NCBI RefSeq assembly: GCF_025264625.1
Contig: NZ_CP093313.1
Location: 1,426,001 to 1,490,000, forward strand
From: Occallatibacter riparius
GTDB taxonomy: Bacteria; Acidobacteriota; Terriglobia; Terriglobales; Acidobacteriaceae
Direction of reading: 5' to 3'
DNA length: 64,000 nt
Shown here: positions 8,848-17,434 of the stretch, piece after piece
Position numbering within the stretch: the stretch's first letter is position 1
Layout of the letters: each line of letters begins with the position of its first letter
Notes under the pieces: generated by a model
Databases searched by the model: none
Seen by the model: the letters and a program-made list of their open reading frames with translations, nothing else
What the model was told of the DNA's origin: nothing
Program-made: the position numbers and the translations under genes

Positions 8848-9137
8848 GACTCTGGTCCTTTCGAGGACGACGGTCCTTTCGGGTCGGCCTGGGGGGCGGA
8901 CCCGGCTGCGGATTGCGCTCCGGTCTGAGCTTTCGTTTCCATGCGATCGGCCAGGGAGCGGAGTGTGTCGGCAACGTTGCGCATAGCAGATATGGATTCG
9001 CGGCGGACTTGCGGAACGACTGAGTCGTTCAAGTAGGCGACGGCGTGGCGCAGTTCCATCTGGATGAGTTCAATAGCTTCATCGATGCGCTGACCGACGG
9101 AGCCTGGCGTGCCGGGTGGTGGTGCGGATGTGTTCAT
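8844..9137 (-). CDS. Small helical protein upstream of rlpA, function unknown
   Basis: This 97-residue protein has a predicted helical middle (residues about 15-70, with RIDEAIELIQ and VADTLRSLADRM) and a low-complexity Ser/Gly/Pro tail. It has no signal peptide or membrane segment. The ATG at 9137 was chosen because GAGGG lies about 8 bases upstream; the longer frame from 9266 adds unlikely sequence. Its stop codon overlaps the proposed CTG start of rlpA, implying coupled expression. I do not recognise the family. Confidence 0.6.
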   Translation of the reverse strand: MNTSAPPPGTPGSVGQRIDEAIELIQMELRHAVAYLNDSVVPQVRRESISAMRNVADTLRSLADRMETKAQTGAQSAAGSAPQADPKGPSSSKGPES

Positions 9138-9535
9138 ACGAGTAACCCTCGTGCGAGTAACCGGGGATTGGTAACTCGATTTCAGTGTGCGATGTAGCGC
9201 ATGACAGGTCAACCCCGCGGAGGTACAAGGTGCCGCAATCGTTACGGGTAGTTCGTTTAACCGCAACGGTTTCAGGACACGAGCAATCCTGCAAAAGAGC
9301 GCGGCGGCTTAGGGGCGGGATCTTGCTCGCCTGTTCCTTGAGATGAACCCGGGATCGCGATGTGAGTTGCGCGTGGCAGCAAGGCTGCGATCAGTCCGGA
9401 GATGAAACGGGCGACGGGAAAGCTCACCTGCTCGACGGAGAGCGTTGGAACCCAAACTGGAGCACTCGCAGAGGGGAAGTAGCCCTCCCCGGTCCCCAAA
9501 TGCGAGGGACCGGGGGCACCCCTGGGGGTGGAGTC
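9138..9535. other. Intergenic region with repeated CGAGTAACC boxes and a 10-bp hairpin
   Basis: Directly upstream of the 97-residue gene the box CGAGTAACC occurs at 9139-9147 and 9154-9162 (15-base period), and an inverted copy with one mismatch lies at 9170-9178. These could be operator half-sites, but this is unproven. Near the other end a perfect hairpin pairs CCCCGGTCCC (9487-9496) with GGGACCGGGG (9506-9515), 21 bases beyond the stop codon of the sugar transferase. It has no T-run on either side, so it may stabilise a 3' end rather than terminate. Confidence 0.45.
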
Positions 9536-11047
9536 TTAGGAGCCGGTTCCGGCGAAGACCACGGTGATGGTCCGGAGAATGATCTTCAGGTCAAGCCAGA
9601 TGTTCCAGTTCTCAACGTAAGCGAGATCGAGAGAGATGTAGCTGTCAAAGGAGGGATCCTGGCGGGCGTGAACCTGCCAAAGTCCGGTGATGCCGGGCAT
9701 CACGTCGAGACGGCGAAGGTGATCGAGCTTGTACTGGCGGACTTCGCTGCCGATGGGGGGACGGGGCCCGACGATGCTCATGTCGCCCTTCAGCACATTG
9801 AAGAACTGGGGCAGTTCATCGAGCGAGTACTTGCGCAGGATGCGGCCGATCGGAGTGATGCGCGGATCGTTGGTGACCTTGAAGAGAACGCCATCGCGCT
9901 CGTTGAGGTGCATGATCTCGGCGCGTTTGCGATCGGCATCGGCAACCATGGTTCTGAACTTGATGCACTTGAACACCCGTCCGCGCTTGCCAATGCGGTC
10001 AGAGAGGTAGAAGATCGGGCCCGGCGAGCCGAGCTTGATCAGCACCGCGAGCGCGATCAACAGCGGCGACATCAGGAGCAGAATCAGGCTGGAGAAGATC
10101 AGGTCTACGACGCGCTTCAACATGAGCGCCATCTCGGGAAGGTCGCCGCGATGGAGCGGGATAGTTGGGAACTGGCCCACGTATTCGATGGGGCAGTTGA
10201 GCGCCAGACCGCCGAAGGTGTGAGGCAGAACGCGGACGTCGATTCCAGTTTCGCGGGCCTTGAGCAGGACTTCCTGCATGTCGGACCGCTCGAGCGGAGT
10301 GGTAAAGAAGATCTCGTCAACAAAGTGCTTGCGCGCGTAGTCGAAGAGAGAATCGAGGTCTGCGACCACTTCTCCGGGTGTGGTCAGGGGCGAACGGTAA
10401 CCCGGGCCGGGGACTTCGACGAAGCCCTTGAAAGCATAGCCAAGATTGCGGACCGTTTCGACATGGTGTCGCAGTTCATGCGCCTCGGGCCCGGTTCCAG
10501 CGATGAGGATGTGGCGGACGCCAACTCCCCGTACGAACTGGCGGTATTGCAGATACCTGAACAGCATGCGCCGGATGCTGACGGACGCGGTGACGAGCGC
10601 GATCGTGATCAGCACGATGGAGCGCGGAATTTCGGGCGCGTGGAGCAGGTAAATTGCCGCAGTGAGCATCAGGCCGGCGGTCAGGCATGCCTGGACGGCG
10701 AGACGCTGCTCATGCAGAAAATTATGGATTCGATGCGGGCTGTACAAGCTCAGGCGGTGGCTTATGTAGAGCAGCGCCAGAGTGAAGCCGCAAAGAAGCG
10801 TCATGAGGAGGCCAAACGAGCCGCCGGGAATCAGAGTGCCCTTCCAGAAGTGCTTCGCGCCCGGAATCAACCCTATATGTAACTCGAAAATCGTCGCGAG
10901 CACGGTTGCGGCAACGACGGTAAGGCCATCCCACAACATCCCGACCTTCGACAGCCCTGCACTGGCAGAGTGCTGCCCCCCTTCTCTTGGCCGCTCAGAG
11001 GAGGATGTTCTAGATATGGTTTGTCGCAAAACATCAGGTGATGCCAT
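9536..11047 (-). CDS. Exopolysaccharide polyprenyl glycosylphosphotransferase (undecaprenyl-phosphate sugar-1-P transferase)
   Basis: The 503-residue protein starts lipid-linked repeat-unit synthesis by moving a sugar-1-phosphate from a UDP-sugar to undecaprenyl phosphate at the inner membrane. Its N-terminal part has four or five membrane helices (residues about 35-155), followed by a Rossmann-like CoA-binding_3 region (about 165-290). A re-entrant helix comes next (DLIFSSLILLL) and then the catalytic transferase core. That core carries GSPGPIFYLSDRIGKRG, KFRTM, DELPQFFNVLKGDMSIVGPRP and GITGLWQV. This is the WcaJ/PssY-type architecture; the donor sugar cannot be read from sequence. It is divergent from the Wzi gene across a 700-base control region, consistent with a capsule or EPS locus. 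Confidence 0.93.
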   Translation of the reverse strand: MASPDVLRQTISRTSSSERPREGGQHSASAGLSKVGMLWDGLTVVAATVLATIFELHIGLIPGAKHFWKGTLIPGGSFGLLMTLLCGFTLALLYISHRLSLYSPHRIHNFLHEQRLAVQACLTAGLMLTAAIYLLHAPEIPRSIVLITIALVTASVSIRRMLFRYLQYRQFVRGVGVRHILIAGTGPEAHELRHHVETVRNLGYAFKGFVEVPGPGYRSPLTTPGEVVADLDSLFDYARKHFVDEIFFTTPLERSDMQEVLLKARETGIDVRVLPHTFGGLALNCPIEYVGQFPTIPLHRGDLPEMALMLKRVVDLIFSSLILLLMSPLLIALAVLIKLGSPGPIFYLSDRIGKRGRVFKCIKFRTMVADADRKRAEIMHLNERDGVLFKVTNDPRITPIGRILRKYSLDELPQFFNVLKGDMSIVGPRPPIGSEVRQYKLDHLRRLDVMPGITGLWQVHARQDPSFDSYISLDLAYVENWNIWLDLKIILRTITVVFAGTGS

Positions 11048-11748
11048 TGACTCTCCAAAAAACTATCAGTTTAAGCCAACGATGCGGACACCGATTCCTG
11101 CCCTGACAAGCCCCCGAATAATGAGCAAGGATGTTGTCCCCAAGCGGGTGAGTGGATGCGCCGAATTACTCGTACTCAGGTGAAGTTTCTATACCGGAAC
11201 GAGCCCCGCTGAAACCAGATCGCATGCGCTGACACTTCCAGGCACCCGAGGGACCGTGGTTTAACCCAAAAGATCTAATCGAAAACGCTGCAGAAACGCT
11301 CCTTAAGGATTGCGCAGCCGCGGGGTTTTGGCAAGGACAAATTTCGTAAAGAACCGGTTACTCAAACCGGACCTTTAATTACGCTGGTCACTCAGATGGA
11401 ATCGCGGGACCAGCTTCGCCGGATTCGACGGTCTAATTGGGCGGCCAAGTTGAACAATAAACGAAGGATGGGGTGGAGGGTTCGCACCGGATCCTAGCAT
11501 AGGTAGAACTACGGTAATTTGCATTCATGCTTCCTGGATGCTCGAAATTGCATATGTGAAATAACAACCCGTCTCATTTGGTGATAAGAATATCCGTCTT
11601 GGGTTCGTCCGGATCAACTAAGCCGGGACCCTCGCCTGGGCTGATCAAGAAGCGAGGTTGTGGTTGCCTTGACATCCGAAGGGCCGCAGTTCAGGCTAGA
11701 CTAACGCACCACTTTGGTCCCTTAAATTTAAGTAGCCGAGGTATGTAA
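11048..11748. other. 700-base divergent control region of the EPS genes
   Basis: I see no convincing gene here. The region is less G+C-rich than its surroundings and must hold promoters for the leftward sugar transferase and rightward Wzi gene. A TTGACA at 11669-11674 lies before TAGACT at 11697-11702, but the 22-base spacing is too long for a standard sigma-70 promoter. A GGTTACTC box occurs at 11356-11363, related to the boxes at 9139-9178. No ops/JUMPstart element was recognised. Confidence 0.4.
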
Positions 11749-13488
11749 GTGAAAATCCATCCTACGTATGCGGCGGTTTTCCTCCTTTGGTCTGCGACCT
11801 TCCCCGGAACGGCACAATCGATCGCTTCTCATTGGTCCGGCGCAAGCTCCGGCGCTGACAATCCTCCCCCCGCAATGGTTACCAGCGCGCAGGGGTCCTC
11901 CTATATTCCCCTGGACAACTGGATCTACGGTGCGCTCGACCGGCTACACGGAATGGGATATATAGATACGGCGTTCCTCGGGATACGGCCGTGGACCCGA
12001 CTGAGCATCGCGCACATGCTGGAGGAGAGCGCAGACTCGGTTCAGAACAGTTCCGACGATGAGGCACGCGAGCTTTTCCTGGCGATTCGCAGGGAAGTAC
12101 AGCCAGATGTGGACAACCCCACAACATTGCTGCATCCGGACGGCATGCTGGAGAGCGTGTACGCTGAGGGGCGCGGCATTTCGGGAACATCCCTCCGCGA
12201 CAGCTTTCATCTGGGTCAGACGATTGTGAACGACTATGGACGCCCTTACGAGCACGGATTCAACTTTTATGGGGGTCTTTCAGCACGAGCGGAGGCGGGA
12301 CGATTTTCGGTCTACTTCCGCGGCGAATATCAACACTCTCCGTCGGCGGACGGCTACTCCCCCGATCTGCGGTCCTATCTGTCGGACACTGTAGATACAG
12401 TCGATCTGGCGACGCATCCCGAACAAGAGACGCTTCCGGACACACACATCAGATCGCAGAACAACGCACGCCTGATGGAAGGTTATGTCTCGTATCAGGT
12501 GCTGAATCACGAGGTAGCGTTTGGAAAGATGGATCACTGGCTTTCGCCGGCGCGTGGCGGAGCTCTGCTGATCAGCAACAACGCCCAGAATGCGTATGAG
12601 TTCCAGATCGATCGGATAGAGCCTTTGCGGATTCCCGGGCTGTCGAAGATCACCGGCCCGTTTCGTTATGAGTTTTATGTGGGAAGCCTGAAGGGACATA
12701 CCGAGCCAAACGCTCCGTGGGAGCACGTAGAGAAGATCAGCTTCAAGCCTTACAGAGATCTGGAATTCGGCTTTTCTCGACTCGTGATCTGGGGCGGCGA
12801 AGGTCACGTTCCGATTACACTGCACTCCTTTCTCAAGAGCTTTTTTAGCGTGGCCAACGTCTCCTATGCGGAGAAGAACTCCAGGAACGATCCGGGAGCG
12901 CGCTTCGCGGCCTTCGACTTCAATTGGCGTCTTCCGTTCATGCGTCACTGGATCACTCTCTACAGCGACTCGTTCGTTCACGACGATGTGAGCCCGGTGG
13001 ATGCACCACGACGCGCAGCCTACCATCCGGGCATTTATCTCTCGCGGATGCCGGGCCTGCAGCATCTGGACCTGCGTGCGGAAGCTGCTACTACGGACGC
13101 GAGCGCAGCCTCTAACCGCAACAAGAATGGTCAGTTCTTCTATTGGGAAACGATTCAGCGTCAGGGGCCCACTAACGAGGGTTACCTGCTGGGCGACTGG
13201 GTTGGGCGGAATGCCAAGGGTGGACAGGCATGGGCGACCTGGCATTTCTCGCCGAAGGATCAGGTTGGCGTGGCCTACCGACATGTCAAGGCTTCGCAGC
13301 AGTTCTTTACCGGTGGATCTACGCAAAACGATTATGCGGTCAGCGCGCGCAAGTGGTTTGCGAAGCAGTTCCAGGTGGAAGGGTCAGTACAGTACGAGAG
13401 CTGGACCATTCCTCTCTACCAGAGCGGCAAGCAGAGCGATACGACGGTGGCGGCACGGTTCACGTGGTTCCCACCGCGCAAGGATTAG
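11749..13488 (+). CDS. Capsule assembly Wzi family outer-membrane protein
   Basis: This 579-residue protein has a short export signal ending near TAQS. The Wzi-type N-terminal block follows (SSYIPLDNWIYGALDRL, then GYIDTAFLGIRPW), and after it comes a long alternating beta-barrel region. Wzi-type proteins are outer-membrane barrels that bind capsular polysaccharide at the surface; acidobacterial members are common next to EPS genes. The start is a GTG at 11749 with CGAGGT about 8 bases upstream. The neighbouring gene follows 31 bases later and is probably cotranscribed. Ligand and exact role are inferred from the family. Confidence 0.88.
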   Translation: MKIHPTYAAVFLLWSATFPGTAQSIASHWSGASSGADNPPPAMVTSAQGSSYIPLDNWIYGALDRLHGMGYIDTAFLGIRPWTRLSIAHMLEESADSVQNSSDDEARELFLAIRREVQPDVDNPTTLLHPDGMLESVYAEGRGISGTSLRDSFHLGQTIVNDYGRPYEHGFNFYGGLSARAEAGRFSVYFRGEYQHSPSADGYSPDLRSYLSDTVDTVDLATHPEQETLPDTHIRSQNNARLMEGYVSYQVLNHEVAFGKMDHWLSPARGGALLISNNAQNAYEFQIDRIEPLRIPGLSKITGPFRYEFYVGSLKGHTEPNAPWEHVEKISFKPYRDLEFGFSRLVIWGGEGHVPITLHSFLKSFFSVANVSYAEKNSRNDPGARFAAFDFNWRLPFMRHWITLYSDSFVHDDVSPVDAPRRAAYHPGIYLSRMPGLQHLDLRAEAATTDASAASNRNKNGQFFYWETIQRQGPTNEGYLLGDWVGRNAKGGQAWATWHFSPKDQVGVAYRHVKASQQFFTGGSTQNDYAVSARKWFAKQFQVEGSVQYESWTIPLYQSGKQSDTTVAARFTWFPPRKD

Positions 13489-13519
13489 CACAGCGGCCTT
13501 TCGGCGAAAGAGAGGGTAT

Positions 13520-14392
13520 ATGTATAAGCAAGTCTTGATCGCCGCGATGGCAGTTAGCCGCTTAACGGCGTGTTTTGCATTGCAGGCGGGACCGCCCCCT
13601 ACAACGGATGGACCCGGGACTGCTGCGAAAGTGCACGTGCTCTCAGCCGCGCAGATGTCCAGAGAGGATGCGGAGGTAATCGCGGCGCACCGGAGGGATA
13701 TTGCAGAGGCCGCCGAGGTGAACGGGTACGACCTTGGAACGGGGTCATGGATACGCAACCAGGTGGTGTGCCCCGATGCCCCCCGGCACGTACTGATGCA
13801 CTACCTGAAGATCAACCAGGACGGCTCTCTTTCGCAGTTCACTGCAGCGGTGCCCCGCTCGAGGGGCGCAGAAAATCTCAGGGTGCGGATCGTTCCGGTG
13901 CTGTATCACGGGGCGCAGGCGTTCCACATGTTTGGGTCGTCTCCGTCGCAGCGCCAGCTAATGGACGAGGTGGTTTCGGCCCAACCGCACGCGATGCCGC
14001 TGAAGGACAACCTTGACTGGACCACGCTCGCCTATTGCTACGCGGGATTGGCAGGGGCGGAACCCAGAGCAAAGAGCGTGACCGCGCCGGAAGAGATGAC
14101 GCCCTTGCTTTCGGTCTCAGAAGACGGAAAGCTGCGGGAAATGCGTTTTAGCGTTGTGGGCCCGGAACACCTTGTTCAAAGCTGGAACGTTGAGTTTGAC
14201 AAGGAAGCCAGGGTGAAGGGCATCTATCTTTCAACCAAACCGGCGAGCGAAGCGCATCAGGTTGTACAGGCGCTGCCAGCTCCCAAAGAGAAGCGGCTCA
14301 AGGAGAAACCGATCCCGGAGGCGAAGCCCACTGCGGAGAAAACTATTCCAGCGGTTGGGCCTGCGAACGAGAAGCCGATCCCGCCTCAGTGA
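13520..14392 (+). CDS. Secreted protein of unknown function downstream of the Wzi gene
   Basis: The 290-residue protein begins with a hydrophobic signal-like segment (residues about 3-22) and has a globular middle that I do not recognise. Its C-terminal 40 residues are Lys/Pro-rich, with three imperfect repeats of the form EKPIP (KEKPIPE, AEKTIPA, NEKPIPP), suggesting a flexible or wall-associated tail. AGAGGG lies 5 bases before the ATG. It sits 31 bases after the Wzi gene, so it is probably an accessory of the capsule/EPS locus. No catalytic residues can be assigned. Confidence 0.65.
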   Translation: MYKQVLIAAMAVSRLTACFALQAGPPPTTDGPGTAAKVHVLSAAQMSREDAEVIAAHRRDIAEAAEVNGYDLGTGSWIRNQVVCPDAPRHVLMHYLKINQDGSLSQFTAAVPRSRGAENLRVRIVPVLYHGAQAFHMFGSSPSQRQLMDEVVSAQPHAMPLKDNLDWTTLAYCYAGLAGAEPRAKSVTAPEEMTPLLSVSEDGKLREMRFSVVGPEHLVQSWNVEFDKEARVKGIYLSTKPASEAHQVVQALPAPKEKRLKEKPIPEAKPTAEKTIPAVGPANEKPIPPQ

Positions 14393-14491
14393 TGGCGCAC
14401 GGCAGATCCTAAGTGCGGGGTCGACACTGCCCTACTGGACCTCTGATGATGGTCGCCGCGACTCAAGGACGTCAGTTGATAAAGCAGCTGC

Positions 14492-15283
14492 TCAGGAACC
14501 GAGTAGACGAGCCAAGAAGCTTTTTTTCTTGGTCGGGGTGCGTTCATACAGTGGACCGAATGCCTCAGGCTGTTTCGGCAAGGACTCACCCAGGAATATA
14601 GATTTGGGATTGTCCACACATAACCGCTGGGCTGTCTCCACTCCGAAGTCCCTCTTCAACACGCCAAACGCCCTGCTCATTGAAGGACGGCGCGAATCGA
14701 GGTCGTGGGCGTCGCTTGCTATGACATGGACGTAATTCCCCTTCAGAAGCAGGCGGGACAGCATCTCGGAGCGGCTGCCGAATCGTCCTGTCAGGGAAGA
14801 GGCGGTGACCTGCATCAAGCAGCCGCTGTGCACCCAATCGATGATCGGATTGGGTGACTGAAGCAGCGTTTGATTCCGCTCGGGGTGGGTGACGATGGGG
14901 GTGATCCCCATGCTCAACATTCTGAAGAATACCTCCGCGTACGTCGCGGGGTTAAAGAGATCTGGAAATTCAACGAGCAGATAGTTCGTGCCGTTGATCG
15001 TGAATTTCTTGGGGTTGGTTTCAAGTTCTGCGAGATTATCGAAGGAGAGGTGAAAGTCGCATCCGAGCCCGAGCGTGAGGCGGCCATTTAGGCACTGATT
15101 CAAGGCGTCCAGCCGCTCCCGATTCAATTCCGCCTGATAGGGATACCTATATGACGAATGCGGCGTTGCCACAATATGGGTGACACCTTCTGCGATGGAT
15201 GCCTCGGCGAGTCCCAGAGAACCTTCGATGGTTTTTGGCCCGTCATCCACGCCGAAGATCAGGTGATAATGAATATCAAACAT
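14492..15283 (-). CDS. CpsB/CapC-type PHP-domain tyrosine-protein phosphatase
   Basis: The 263-residue protein has the PHP-domain metal-binding motifs in order: DIHYH at residues 3-7, ATPHSS near 39, THPERN near 137 and ASDAHDLDSRRP near 190. This matches manganese-dependent CpsB/YwqE phosphatases that dephosphorylate the bacterial tyrosine kinases controlling polysaccharide chain length. It converges with the Wzi operon and lies next to EPS genes, which fits that role. No BY-kinase is present in the window, so the partner must be elsewhere. The start has AAAGGA close to the ATG. Confidence 0.88.
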   Translation of the reverse strand: MFDIHYHLIFGVDDGPKTIEGSLGLAEASIAEGVTHIVATPHSSYRYPYQAELNRERLDALNQCLNGRLTLGLGCDFHLSFDNLAELETNPKKFTINGTNYLLVEFPDLFNPATYAEVFFRMLSMGITPIVTHPERNQTLLQSPNPIIDWVHSGCLMQVTASSLTGRFGSRSEMLSRLLLKGNYVHVIASDAHDLDSRRPSMSRAFGVLKRDFGVETAQRLCVDNPKSIFLGESLPKQPEAFGPLYERTPTKKKSFLARLLGS

Positions 15284-15571
15284 TCGTCCTTTTTCCCCGA
15301 GGACGCAAAGATCAAGAGACCGCAGGGTAGTAAGTCACTTTTTCCGGCTGCCTTCTCAGCTCCCTTTGGCGCGTTTACTCGTTGCTCCATTTTACGCCTT
15401 CAATCAACGAACTGGGCGCTCTCTATGACGTTCCATTATGCTCCGGAACCCCGGCTTCTTGCCAATCGCTGCAACAGTCCTCAAACCCCGCGGCTCTAGA
15501 CGAGGTGGACGCAACAGCTCTGTGGTGCTGGTTGGGGATCTGTGACGGACCGACGCGGCCCATTCTCCGGG

Positions 15572-17434
15572 CTAGCTGGTTTTGCCGTTGGGCTTGTGGC
15601 TGACACCGTGGCAGACCAGGACGCAGGTGTTCGTGGCCCGACTGTACGAGATCGGTTGCTTATTGTATTGAGCAACGATATTCATATCGAAGTTGACCAT
15701 TCGCTCGCCTGTGATGGTGGCGCTAGTGGCACCCATGCCGTGGGCCGTGTGGCATGTGGAGCAACTGAAGCCATCATTGATGTGGATTGCGTGCTTGCTA
15801 AAGCTGGTGTTCTTGAGGATCTGATTGGGCAGATCGTGGCACTTGCCGCAGAGGGCATAGGGCCCGGCGGAGCTGGTGTCGGGGGTGGGGAACAGATTGG
15901 TGACGGTCTGGCCGGGGACTACGGCTTTGTTGAACTCGTAACGGCGCTCGAGGATGTGCTGCCAGCGCGAGCCGTGAGGTCCGTTGGCGCCGGTGCCGCC
16001 GAACTCGCGGTTGTCGTCGCTGTTGTGGCAGTCGGTGCAGAGGATCTGCGTGCCCATGGTGCGGCCGTGGCTGATGCCATCCAGCTGAAGCATGGAGGTC
16101 ATGAGGCTGGGCTGGAGCAGGGAGCTGTTGCGCGCATGCATCACGGGGTGGCTTGATGTGGAGGTGAGGGCAAATTGCGGGATGACGTTGAGAGAGTCAC
16201 CCGCAGAAACTGCCCACACCGGGAAATACCCATAGATGGCCAGAGCTTGTTTTCCGGAGCTTGTGCCATGGCAGCGCAGGCAGTTTTCGTACTGATTGAT
16301 GGCGGGGGTGACGGGAGAGGTGCCGTCCGCGGCGCTGATGCCGGCGATGTTCTTCTGCGAGGCGCGCATGAGAGGCGGCTGGGGGAAGACGCCGACGAGC
16401 TGGGAGCCGTGGCTGTTGTGGCAATCGACGCAGGTGGAGTGGCGATTGTTCTGCAGAAGCGCGGGTTCAGTGTCGTCGTGCTGACTGGTTGATTGCGGAA
16501 ACGGGTGGCCGACTTTGCCGCTGCCGTACTCAGCAAAAGCGTTGGCGTAGGTAGGCATGGACGTAATATTGGTGCCGCCGTTGTGGCAGGCGATGCAGTC
16601 CTGCTCATTCTGGCCGCGGAGAATGCGGGAGGGGCCACCGGCATTGTGCGGCGCGTGACAGGAGATGCAAGCACTCGTACCGACCGTGGGATAGGTGCCG
16701 AGATTGGCCGAGGCCGCTACCTTTGCCGTGGAGATGGCGTGTGCGCTGGTAGCCCAGTCAGCGAGCGGGTTGACCTGGCCGCTCATCTGGCGGGTGGGAT
16801 CGTGGCAGGCTAGGCAGAGCTGGCCGCCGGAACTGTCCTTGACCAGGAAGTTCTGCGAGAGAGTATCGCGGGACTGGACGTGGGGATCGTGGCAGGAGAT
16901 GCACTCGACACTGCCGTGAGACAGCTTGACTGCGCCGGTCGTGTCGGCAGTGGTGCCGTTGGATGCGAGCGAAGCTGCCAGATGAACATTGTCCTTCAGC
17001 GGAGTTGTGAGGCTGAATGGGTGCGAGGACTGCATGGTGCCGTTGAATACGTCGGCGCTGTACATGGAGCCCGTGGTGGTGATGCTACCGTAGGCGACGG
17101 AGGTGCCGACCGCGACGGTTCCGTCATGGCAACTGAGGCACTGATTGGTTGAATTTCCGAGAATGGGTTGGCGGCTGGTGTTCTTCTCGGTGTTGCTGGT
17201 GTACATCGAGTAATTCTTGGTGGTGAGCTGCTGGTTCCAGAGACCGACGTTCAATCCGGAATGGGGGGCATGGCAATAAGAGCAGGCATCGGGCCTGGCA
17301 CCCTTCACGGGCGAATTGCTGCGAGGCCCGAGATTGTGCATGCCCATGACATCGCTGGACGGCCCCTGGGCGGGGGCGGCTACCGCGGAGATCGCGATGC
17401 AGGCAAGACCTGCGAGCCAGAGTGTGATCTTCAC
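15572..17434 (-). CDS. Secreted multiheme c-type cytochrome (11 CXXCH plus one CX3CH)
   Basis: This 620-residue exported protein carries eleven CXXCH motifs, and a final CVLVCH (CX3CH) seventeen residues from the C-terminus that could hold a twelfth heme. Its first segment (SSDVMGMHNL, then CSYCHAPH, CLSCHDG, CISCHDPH) resembles the tetraheme proteins at 2316 and 21516. It may therefore have grown by adding units to a tetraheme module. The GTG start overlaps the stop of the NHL gene (GTGA), with AAGGA 5 bases upstream, so the two are translationally coupled. It is the last gene of a minus-strand operon with a tetraheme cytochrome, PPIase, barrel and NHL protein. It probably acts at or outside the outer membrane in electron transfer; the partner is unknown. 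Confidence 0.9.
   Translation of the reverse strand: MKITLWLAGLACIAISAVAAPAQGPSSDVMGMHNLGPRSNSPVKGARPDACSYCHAPHSGLNVGLWNQQLTTKNYSMYTSNTEKNTSRQPILGNSTNQCLSCHDGTVAVGTSVAYGSITTTGSMYSADVFNGTMQSSHPFSLTTPLKDNVHLAASLASNGTTADTTGAVKLSHGSVECISCHDPHVQSRDTLSQNFLVKDSSGGQLCLACHDPTRQMSGQVNPLADWATSAHAISTAKVAASANLGTYPTVGTSACISCHAPHNAGGPSRILRGQNEQDCIACHNGGTNITSMPTYANAFAEYGSGKVGHPFPQSTSQHDDTEPALLQNNRHSTCVDCHNSHGSQLVGVFPQPPLMRASQKNIAGISAADGTSPVTPAINQYENCLRCHGTSSGKQALAIYGYFPVWAVSAGDSLNVIPQFALTSTSSHPVMHARNSSLLQPSLMTSMLQLDGISHGRTMGTQILCTDCHNSDDNREFGGTGANGPHGSRWQHILERRYEFNKAVVPGQTVTNLFPTPDTSSAGPYALCGKCHDLPNQILKNTSFSKHAIHINDGFSCSTCHTAHGMGATSATITGERMVNFDMNIVAQYNKQPISYSRATNTCVLVCHGVSHKPNGKTS

Noticed and set aside
8197..8928. 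Plus-strand open frame of 243 codons across rlpA
   Set aside because: Antisense of rlpA; it is open for the same reason that the extended rlpA frame has no stop.
9362..10882. Long plus-strand open frame (506 codons) over the sugar transferase
   Set aside because: It is the antisense shadow of a gene with clear catalytic motifs; its translation is acidic low-complexity sequence without domains.
11669..11702. Sigma-70 promoter before the Wzi gene
   Set aside because: TTGACA and TAGACT are 22 bases apart, well beyond the usual 16-18.
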